From Streptomyces albospinus (GTDB taxonomy: Bacteria > Actinomycetota > Actinomycetes > Streptomycetales > Streptomycetaceae), in contig NZ_BMRP01000027.1 in assembly GCF_014648695.1 (NCBI RefSeq), positions 47,521 to 87,210 of the forward strand: 39,690 nucleotides of DNA, written 5' to 3'. Shown here one piece after another: positions 23,401 to 29,666 of the stretch (positions are counted from its first letter, which is position 1; each line of letters opens with the position of its first letter). A program made the translations under genes and the position numbers. The notes below the pieces were generated by a model that had not been told where the DNA came from, ran no database searches, and was given only the letters and a program-made list of their open reading frames with translations.

Positions 23401-24456
23401 TCACTCGTTCGCCGCGCGGGGGCGGTCCTCGTCCTCGTACTGGTCGAAGAGCGGGGTGCGACCGCGGACGCGGCGCCCGGGGTGGGTGGGGCGGTCCTGG
23501 GAACTGTCGGGCTGGGGGTGATCGGGGGCGGCGCTGGAGCGGGCGGAGCTCCAGGCGTCCTCGGCGTCCAGGTCGACGTGGCTGGTGGCCCGGGGGGCGA
23601 CCGGGGCGGTGACGTAGGTGGGCAGGGGTACCGGTACGGGCTCCCAGCTGCCGGAGGTCGAGCGCGGGCGCTCGCGCTCGCGTTGCTGGTCGACCCACTC
23701 GGCGTGGTCGGTCTCCTCGACGAGGGCGCGGCGGCCGGCGGTCTGCGCGGGGGTCGCGGAGCGCGGGGGCTCCAGGGCGGGGTCGGCGGCGTCAGCGCGG
23801 AGGGCGGGCTGCTGGTCGGCGGCGGGCGGCTGGTCGGCCGCCTGCGGAGGGCGGGGCCGACCCTCCCGCAGTCGCTGAGCTGCCGCCTCCGCCTTGCGCT
23901 GATCCATGGTGAAGGTGAAGCGCCGCCGCTCCTGGGCCCGCAGATAGACGATGTACGCGGTCAGGAGGATGGCGGGGAGGGCGGGGGCCCAGAGGAAGGG
24001 CAGGCCGCCCACGGCCGCGGCGACGGCGCCGGCGGTGAAGGCGAGGAAGAGGATGGTGATGGTGCGCCGGCGACGGGCGAGGACCTTGGCGCGCTTGGTG
24101 CGGTCGGCGGGGGTGGGGCGCGGCGGGGCCGCCTTGGGGCGGGCGGGGGCGGCGCCGGCGGGCGGCGCCGGGGCCGCTGCGGGGTCGCCGAAGGTCCGAA
24201 CGCCGACCGGGCCGTCCGGGCCGTCCACGGCGTCCGGGTCCTGCTCGTCGCCCGCATCGCCGGCGGGGCACGCCTCCTGCTCCTTGTCGTAGCGGCGCTG
24301 CATGGCCGCGCGCCCGGACAGGAGCCGGATGGCAGTGCTGAAGCGCTCGGTCGGACGGGCCTCGTTGAGCTCGTCCTGCCTACGGAGCCACATCGGCACC
24401 AGGTAGGCGGCCCAGGCCCCGACGATGACTGCGTAGATGAGGCCGCTGCTTCTCAC
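23401..24456 (-). CDS. sepX: Divisome membrane protein SepX / GlpR
   Basis: A 351-residue actinobacterial membrane protein. One N-terminal span (residues 5-22) is followed by the conserved MWLRRQDELNEARPTERFS, a variable Pro/Ala linker, an Arg-rich stretch, two further spans (about 132-150 and 153-172) with LPFLWAPALPAILLTAYIVYL, and a long disordered acidic and Pro-rich C-terminus. This is the plan of SepX, required for septation in Streptomyces, and GlpR, the membrane receptor of the gephyrin-like protein Glp in Corynebacterium. The GTG start is preceded by TACCGT with 7 bases between, so the message is probably leaderless. A Glp/MoeA homologue lies 2 kb upstream in the same direction. Confidence 0.85.
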   Translation of the reverse strand: MRSSGLIYAVIVGAWAAYLVPMWLRRQDELNEARPTERFSTAIRLLSGRAAMQRRYDKEQEACPAGDAGDEQDPDAVDGPDGPVGVRTFGDPAAAPAPPAGAAPARPKAAPPRPTPADRTKRAKVLARRRRTITILFLAFTAGAVAAAVGGLPFLWAPALPAILLTAYIVYLRAQERRRFTFTMDQRKAEAAAQRLREGRPRPPQAADQPPAADQQPALRADAADPALEPPRSATPAQTAGRRALVEETDHAEWVDQQRERERPRSTSGSWEPVPVPLPTYVTAPVAPRATSHVDLDAEDAWSSARSSAAPDHPQPDSSQDRPTHPGRRVRGRTPLFDQYEDEDRPRAANE

Positions 24457-24463
24457 AACTCAC

Positions 24464-24469
24464 ACGGTA
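24464..24469 (-). promoter_or_regulatory. -10 box TACCGT for sepX
   Basis: On the minus strand TACCGT ends 7 bases before the GTG start of sepX. An A+T-rich stretch with seven T bases at 24538-24544 lies further upstream, next to the RimJ-type gene end. Confidence 0.5.
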
Positions 24470-24608
24470 GAGGGGTTTGCGTGGGGCCATCCGCCAATTG
24501 GGCCGGTGTGTCGCACGATCTGGCTGATATCTCGAACTTTTTTTGTGATTGTTGCGATGGCCCCGTGATGAATCCGGTGTCGTTCGCGCACTAATTCGAA
24601 CGGATTTT

Positions 24609-25232
24609 TCATTTGTGGGATGCGCCGGGTGTTCCCGGCGTACTGGGTTTCTGCCGCCGCCAGCGGTTGAGGAGGCCCTCGGGCACTTCCTCCGCGGTGA
24701 GCGCGAAAACCGCGTGGTCACGCCAGGCGCCGTCGATGTGGAGGTAGCGCGGGCGGAGGCCTTCTTCGCGGAAGCCGAGCTTTTCCACCACGCGACGGCT
24801 CGGGGTGTTTTCCGGCCGAATGCAGACCTCGATGCGGTGCAGTCCCACGGTGTGGAAGCAGTGGTCGACGGCGAGCGCCACGGCGGTCGGCATGACGCCG
24901 CGGCCGGCGACTTCGTGGTCGACCCAGTAGCCGATATGGCCCGAGCACATCGAGCCCCATGTGATGCCGGCGACGGTGAGTTGCCCGACGAGCCGGCCGC
25001 GGTATTCCACGACGAACGGCAGCATCCGGCCGGCGTGCGCCTCGGCACGCAGATGCCGGACCATCTGACGGAACGTCGGGCGGTGCGGCACCGGGAGGCC
25101 GGGCGGGGGCGGCGGGACGGTGGCTTCCCAGGGGCGCAGCCAGTCGCGGTTACGGCGGTTGACCTCCCGCCAGGGGCGCTGGTCGCGCAGCTTTATCGGG
25201 CGGAGGGAGATGTCTCCGTCCGTCAGGACCAC
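24609..25232 (-). CDS. RimJ/RimL-type GNAT N-acetyltransferase
   Basis: A 207-residue acetyltransferase of the family that acetylates N-termini of ribosomal proteins. Motifs are SLRPIKLRD at the start, GHIGYWVDHEVAGRGVMPTA (acetyl-CoA loop) and IRPENTPSRRVVEKLGFREEG. The GTG at 25232 is the first standard start, but it has no ribosome site. An in-frame CTG at 25250 overlaps the mogA stop as CTGA, has GGGAG upstream and adds NAPWPV, so the true start may be 25250. In Corynebacterium a RimJ-like gene also lies between glp and glpR; its role in that locus is unknown. Confidence 0.9.
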   Translation of the reverse strand: MVLTDGDISLRPIKLRDQRPWREVNRRNRDWLRPWEATVPPPPPGLPVPHRPTFRQMVRHLRAEAHAGRMLPFVVEYRGRLVGQLTVAGITWGSMCSGHIGYWVDHEVAGRGVMPTAVALAVDHCFHTVGLHRIEVCIRPENTPSRRVVEKLGFREEGLRPRYLHIDGAWRDHAVFALTAEEVPEGLLNRWRRQKPSTPGTPGASHK

Positions 25233-25246
25233 CGGCCAGGGCGCGT

Positions 25247-25747
25247 TCAGCTGGGGCTCCCGGAGGGTCTGGGGTGGTCGCCGCCGTGGATCTGGTCGAC
25301 GGCGTGCGGGAGGAGGTCGGCGAGGACGGCGAGCCCGTCGCGTACGCCGCCCGTCGAGCCCGGCAGGTTGATGATCAGGGTCCGGCCGGCGACGCCCGCC
25401 AGTCCGCGGGAGAGGGCCGCGGTGGGGACCTTGGCGCGGCCGGCGGCGCGGATCGCCTCGGGGATGCCGGGGACCTCGTAGTCCAGGACCCGGCGGGTGG
25501 CCTCGGGGGTGCGGTCGGTGGGCGAGATGCCGGTACCGCCGGTGGTCAGGACGACGTCGTAGGACTCGGCGGCTGCGGCGCGCAGGGCGGCTTCCACCGG
25601 GTCGCCGTCGGGGACGACCCGGGGGCCGTCGACGGTGAAGCCCATGGCGGTCAGGCCGTCGGCGAGCAGCGGGCCGCCCTTGTCCTCGTACACGCCGGCG
25701 GCGGCGCGGTTGGAGGCGGTGACGACCAGGGCGCGGGCGGGTCTCAC
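25247..25747 (-). CDS. mog: Molybdopterin adenylyltransferase (MogA/MoaB family)
   Basis: A 166-residue enzyme that adenylates molybdopterin before molybdenum insertion. ALVVTASNRAAAG at the N-terminus, TTGGTGISPTDRTPE (the molybdopterin/AMP-binding loop) and LPGSTGGVRDGL near the end are the family blocks. It starts with GTG in a 4-bp GTGA overlap with moaC and is followed at once by the acetyltransferase gene. Length and motifs are complete. Confidence 0.93.
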   Translation of the reverse strand: MRPARALVVTASNRAAAGVYEDKGGPLLADGLTAMGFTVDGPRVVPDGDPVEAALRAAAAESYDVVLTTGGTGISPTDRTPEATRRVLDYEVPGIPEAIRAAGRAKVPTAALSRGLAGVAGRTLIINLPGSTGGVRDGLAVLADLLPHAVDQIHGGDHPRPSGSPS

Positions 25748-26226
25748 GACCGGCTCCAGTCGCCGGACTTGCCGCCGGTCTTCTCCTCGACGCGGATGTC
25801 GGAGATCACCGCGGCCTTGTCGACGGCCTTGACCATGTCGACGACGGTGAGCGCGGCGACGGACACCGCCGTCAGGGCCTCCATCTCGACGCCGGTGCGG
25901 TCGGTGGTCCGGACCGTGGCGGTGATCTCGACGCCGTCGTCGGCGACGGCGAGGTCCACCGTGACCCCGGAGACGGCGAGCGGGTGGCAGAGCGGGATCA
26001 GCTCGGGGGTGCGCTTGGCGCCCATGATGCCGGCGATCCGGGCGGTGGCCAGGGCATCGCCCTTCGGCATCCCCTCACCCCGCAGCAACGCGATGACCTG
26101 CGGCGATACCAGGACCCGGCCGCGGGCGCGGGCGGTGCGGGCGGTGACGTCCTTCGCCGTGACGTCGACCATCCGGGCCGCGCCCGACGCGTCGATATGG
26201 GTGAGGTGTTGCTGGCCGCTGCTCAT
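25744..26226 (-). CDS. moaC: Cyclic pyranopterin monophosphate synthase
   Basis: A 160-residue enzyme acting with MoaA in the first step of molybdenum cofactor synthesis. LTHIDASGAARMVDVTAKDVTAR, IAGIMGAKRTPELIPLCHPL, TDRTGVEMEALTAVSVAALTVVDMVKAVDK and KTGGKSGDW are all present, including the conserved Lys and His active-site positions. The ATG at 26226 with GGGAG about 9 bases upstream was chosen over the longer frame. It is 156 bases after the moeA/glp stop and coupled to mogA downstream. moaA itself is not in the window. Confidence 0.95.
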   Translation of the reverse strand: MSSGQQHLTHIDASGAARMVDVTAKDVTARTARARGRVLVSPQVIALLRGEGMPKGDALATARIAGIMGAKRTPELIPLCHPLAVSGVTVDLAVADDGVEITATVRTTDRTGVEMEALTAVSVAALTVVDMVKAVDKAAVISDIRVEEKTGGKSGDWSRS

Positions 26227-26382
26227 CGTTCTCCCGGTCCAAACTGCCGCCTGTGGGACGACACCGTACCCCCGGGGGCTACCGGGCACCCGCCGCGGGC
26301 TTCCTCTTACCGGTATACGACTTCCCGTTGCCGGTGGGCGACTTCTCCCCTGCGGCCTCTCCCCTGGCGGTGCGGCCGGCGC

Positions 26383-27738
26383 TCACCGGTGGCCGAGCAG
26401 GATGACCTCCACGGTGGCGTCCGCGGGCACCTCGGTGAGGTCCTCGGGGACGACGATCAGCGCGTCGGAGTGGGCCATCGCCTTGATCAGGTGGGAGCCG
26501 CTGCCGCCCACGGGGGTGACCGTGCCGGCGACCGGGTCGTAGGTGCCGCGCAGGAACTGCCGCCTGCCCTTGGGGGAGGAGCCGATGGCCCGGGTGCAGC
26601 GGGCGCGGGCGGTGGGGCGGTGGACGTCGGGGTGGCCCATGAGCGTACGGATGACGGGGCGGACGAAGAGCTCGAAGGAGACGTAGGAGCTGACCGGGTT
26701 GCCGGGCAGGGCGAGCAGCGGGATGCGGTCGGCGCCGATGAGGCCGAAGCCCTGGGGCTTGCCGGGCTGCATGGCGAGCTTGCGGAACTCCACCCGGCCG
26801 GTGACGGCGGGACCGGAGGATCCGTTCGGCGCCGCGTCCGCGGCCAGGTCGGCCAGGGTCTCCTTGACGACGTCGTACGCGCCGACGCTGACGCCGCCGC
26901 TGGTCACCAGGACGTCGGCCCGGGCGAGCTGGTCCTCCAGGGTGGCGCGGAGGGTGCCGGCGTCGTCGGCGACGGCGCCGACGCGGTAGGCGACGGCACC
27001 TGCCTCGCGGGCGGCGGCGGTGAGCTGGAAGCTGTTGGAGTCGTGGATCTGGCCGGGGCCCAACGCCTCGCCGGGCTGGACCAGTTCGCTGCCGGTCGAC
27101 ATCACGACGACCCGGGGGCGGGGGCGGACCCGTACGGTGCCGCGGCCGATGGCGGCGAGCAGGCCGATCTGCGAGGGGCCCAGGACCGTGCCCGCGGGCA
27201 GCGCCGGCTCGCCCGCCGCGACATCGCTGCCGCGCCGGCGGATATGGGCGCCGGCGGTGGCCGGGCGGTGCACCCGGACCTCGCCGGACGCGTCCTGGGG
27301 CGCGGCGCTGCGCGCGCGCATCGTGGCGGCCGGCCCCCGGCCCGTGCCGCCGTCGGTCCATTCGACGGGGACGACGGCGTCGGCGCCGGGCGGCACCGGG
27401 GCGCCGGTCATGATGCGGGCGGCCCGGCCGGGGCCGACGGCGGGGAGCTCGGCGCTGCCGGCGGCGACGTCGCCGATGACGGTGAGGACCGCCGGGGCGC
27501 TCTCGGTGGCGTCCGCGACGTCGGCGACGCGGACCGCGTAGCCGTCCATGGAGCTGTTGTCGAACGGCGGCAGCGGCAGCGGGACGGCGATGTCCTCGGC
27601 GAGGACGCAGCCCTGGGCGTCGAGCAGCTGCCGCTCGGCCGGCTCCAGCGGGCGGACCGCCGCCAGGACGTCGGCGAGGTGCTCGGCCACCGACCAGACG
27701 CGGTCCGGGTGGCTGGTCTGGCCGGTGGTGCCGTTCAA
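26383..27738 (-). CDS. MoeA-type molybdotransferase, candidate gephyrin-like divisome protein Glp
   Basis: A 451-residue MoeA/gephyrin-fold protein. Blocks are LPPFDNSSMDGYAV (Asp65), MTGAPVPPGADAVVP, TGSELVQPGE, TSGGVSVGAYDVV and LPGNPVSSYVSFELFVRP; all are intact, so molybdenum-insertase activity may be kept. In Corynebacterium a gene in this same setting (galU, glp, rimJ-like, glpR) encodes Glp, which binds FtsZ and the receptor GlpR (SepX). The order here is galU, this gene, moaC, mogA, RimJ-type, sepX, so it is the likely Glp orthologue. The start is a TTG at 27738, 4 bases after the galU stop, with GAGGAG 11-16 bases upstream. Confidence 0.85.
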   Translation of the reverse strand: MNGTTGQTSHPDRVWSVAEHLADVLAAVRPLEPAERQLLDAQGCVLAEDIAVPLPLPPFDNSSMDGYAVRVADVADATESAPAVLTVIGDVAAGSAELPAVGPGRAARIMTGAPVPPGADAVVPVEWTDGGTGRGPAATMRARSAAPQDASGEVRVHRPATAGAHIRRRGSDVAAGEPALPAGTVLGPSQIGLLAAIGRGTVRVRPRPRVVVMSTGSELVQPGEALGPGQIHDSNSFQLTAAAREAGAVAYRVGAVADDAGTLRATLEDQLARADVLVTSGGVSVGAYDVVKETLADLAADAAPNGSSGPAVTGRVEFRKLAMQPGKPQGFGLIGADRIPLLALPGNPVSSYVSFELFVRPVIRTLMGHPDVHRPTARARCTRAIGSSPKGRRQFLRGTYDPVAGTVTPVGGSGSHLIKAMAHSDALIVVPEDLTEVPADATVEVILLGHR

Positions 27739-27742
27739 CGTC

Positions 27743-28648
27743 CTACATCTCCTCGGTGACGTAACTGCGCAGCCAGGCCCGGAAGTCGGGGCCCAGGTCT
27801 TCACGTTCGCATGCCAGTCTGACAATGGCACGCAGATAGTCGCCGCGGTCGCCGGTGTCATAGCGGCGGCCCTTGAAGATCACGCCGTGCACCGGGCCGC
27901 CCAGCCCCGTGTCGGCGGCCAGCGCCTGGAGGGCGTCGGTGAGCTGGATCTCGCCGCCGCGGCCCGGGTCGGTCTTGCGCAGCACCTCGAACACGGCCGG
28001 GTCGAGGACGTAGCGGCCGATGATGGCGAGGTTGCTGGGCGCCTCGCCCGGCTCGGGCTTCTCGACCAGGTCGGAGACGGTGACCACGTCGTCGTCGCCG
28101 GTGGGGGCGGCGGCTGCGCAGCCGTAGAGGTGGATGCTGGCGGGGTCGACCTCCATGAGGGCGATGACCGAGCCGCCGTGCTGTTCCTGCACCTCTATCA
28201 TCCGGCGCAGCAGGGGGTCGCGGGGGTCGATGAGGTCGTCGCCCAGGAGGACCGCGAAGGGCTGGTCGCCGACATGGGGGGCGGCGCACAGCACGGCGTG
28301 GCCCAGGCCCCTGGGGTCGCCCTGCCGTACGTAGTGGATGGTCGCCAGGTCGCTGGATTCCTGGACCTTGGCGAGGCGGGATCCGTCGCCCTTGCGGTGC
28401 AGCGCCTCTTCGAGCTCGTAGTTGCGGTCGAAGTGGTCCTCCAGGGGGCGCTTGTTGCGTCCGGTCACCATGAGGACGTCGGAGAGTCCGGCCGCGGCTG
28501 CCTCCTCCACGACGTACTGGATGGCGGGCTTGTCGACGACCGGGAGCATCTCCTTGGGTGTGGCCTTCGTCGCCGGCAGGAAGCGGGTGCCGAGCCCTGC
28601 GGCCGGGATGACAGCCTTGCTGATCCGTGCGTGCGATGGGGTGGTCAT
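27743..28648 (-). CDS. galU: UTP-glucose-1-phosphate uridylyltransferase
   Basis: A 301-residue enzyme making UDP-glucose from UTP and glucose-1-phosphate, a precursor for cell-wall and capsule sugars. The nucleotide-binding signature AVIPAAGLGTRFLPATKATPKEMLPV is complete, as are LGDDLID, VEKPEPGEAPSNLAIIGRY, GEIQLTDAL and FKGRRYDTGDRGDYL. The ATG at 28648 follows TAGGGT by 7 bases on the minus strand without a ribosome site, so it is probably leaderless. It is the first gene of the run that includes moeA/glp. The next gene starts 4 bases after its stop. Confidence 0.96.
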   Translation of the reverse strand: MTTPSHARISKAVIPAAGLGTRFLPATKATPKEMLPVVDKPAIQYVVEEAAAAGLSDVLMVTGRNKRPLEDHFDRNYELEEALHRKGDGSRLAKVQESSDLATIHYVRQGDPRGLGHAVLCAAPHVGDQPFAVLLGDDLIDPRDPLLRRMIEVQEQHGGSVIALMEVDPASIHLYGCAAAAPTGDDDVVTVSDLVEKPEPGEAPSNLAIIGRYVLDPAVFEVLRKTDPGRGGEIQLTDALQALAADTGLGGPVHGVIFKGRRYDTGDRGDYLRAIVRLACEREDLGPDFRAWLRSYVTEEM

Positions 28649-28655
28649 GCGCGCC

Positions 28656-28661
28656 ACCCTA
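28656..28661 (-). promoter_or_regulatory. -10 box TAGGGT for galU
   Basis: On the minus strand TAGGGT ends 7 bases before the galU ATG, in the 56-bp divergent gap to the cyclo-ligase gene. Confidence 0.6.
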
Positions 28662-28704
28662 ACCGGGCCGATCGGCACGATGATGAGGGTCCGGTTAAGA
28701 GAGC

Positions 28705-29340
28705 ATGAGAGACCGAGCGAGGCCACAGGTGAGCGTTGACCACGAGAGAAAGCGCAGGTTGCGGCGGGATCTCCTGGAGGTGAGGAGATCGTTGCCGCCG
28801 GATGTCGTCGCGAAGCGGGGCGCCGCGCTGGCCCGCCGGGTGCTGGAGCTGGACGAGCTGCGGGCGGGCTCTCCGGAGGGCGCCGCGCCGACCGTCGCGG
28901 CGTATGTGTCGATCGACGGCGAGCCGGACACCCGGTCGCTGCTCGACGCGCTGCGGGCGGCCGGGGTGCGGGTGCTGCTGCCGGTCCTGCTGCCGGACAA
29001 CGACCTGGACTGGGCGGTGTACGAGGGCGCCGAGCACCTGGTGCCGGCGGGCTGGGGGCTGCACGAGCCGGACGGGGAGCGGCTGACGCCGGAGGCCGTC
29101 ACGCGGGCGGACGTGGTGCTGCTGCCGGGGCTGGCGGTGGACCGTACGGGGCTGCGGCTGGGGCGCGGCGGCGGCTCGTACGACCGGGTGCTGGCGCGGC
29201 TGGAGGGGGCCGGCGCGCGGACGTCGCTGGTGGTGCTGCTCCACGACGACGAGGTGCTGGACGAGGTCCCGGCGGAGCCGCACGACCGCCGGGTGCATGC
29301 AGCGGTGACCCCGTCGGGAGTGCACCGCTTCCGGCACTGA
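28705..29340 (+). CDS. 5-formyltetrahydrofolate cyclo-ligase
   Basis: A 211-residue ATP-dependent enzyme turning 5-formyl-THF into 5,10-methenyl-THF. Motifs are KRRLRRDLLEVRRSLP at the start, DLDWAVYEG, LLPGLAVDRTGLRLGRGGGSYDRVL (ATP/folate-binding loop) and VPAEPHDRRVHAAVTP. The ATG at 28705 has a weak GAGAG; a GTG at 28729 (protein starting VSVDHERKRR) is an equally good alternative. It is divergent from galU and converges on the acylase gene, with a strong terminator between them. Confidence 0.93.
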   Translation: MRDRARPQVSVDHERKRRLRRDLLEVRRSLPPDVVAKRGAALARRVLELDELRAGSPEGAAPTVAAYVSIDGEPDTRSLLDALRAAGVRVLLPVLLPDNDLDWAVYEGAEHLVPAGWGLHEPDGERLTPEAVTRADVVLLPGLAVDRTGLRLGRGGGSYDRVLARLEGAGARTSLVVLLHDDEVLDEVPAEPHDRRVHAAVTPSGVHRFRH

Positions 29341-29666
29341 GCGGCGGGGCGGCGGAGCGGCCGGGCCGCCGAGCGGACGGACCGGCGGGCGGCCCGGTGG
29401 CCGGGGGCGCCGGAAGAACCGGAAGAACCAGAGGAACCAGAAGAAAGCGAAGTAGGGGGAGAAAGGGGAGAAGGGGAAGGCTGCGGGATGCGGTGGGAGT
29501 CCGAAGGCCGCGGCAAAAACGCGTCGAAGGAGCCCGGGGAAAGGCCGAAAACCGCCGAACTCCCGTGCCCCGTAACGCGGTCGGGCGGGCCGGAGGGTTC
29601 CGGCCCGCCCGATGGCGGTGGCGCTCGCCGCGGCGGCGCGGCGCGTCCTTACGGCGACGGCATCCC
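29341..29666. other. Intergenic region, purine-rich tract and terminator
   Basis: A gap of 326 bases between convergent genes. Bases 29409-29482 are a strongly purine-biased tract built from GGAAGAACC-like and GGGGAGAA-like units. A terminator hairpin is at 29582-29611. No gene is visible. Confidence 0.6.
29582..29611. terminator. Bidirectional terminator between cyclo-ligase and acylase genes
   Basis: CGGGCGGGCCGGA / TCCGGCCCGCCCG, 13 bp perfect with a 4-base loop. It lies 56 bases from the acylase stop and can serve both genes. Confidence 0.8.

Noticed and set aside
25984..27759. Plus-strand frame of 591 codons opposite moeA/glp and moaC
   Set aside because: Composition typical of a mirror frame; no motifs; crosses two real genes.
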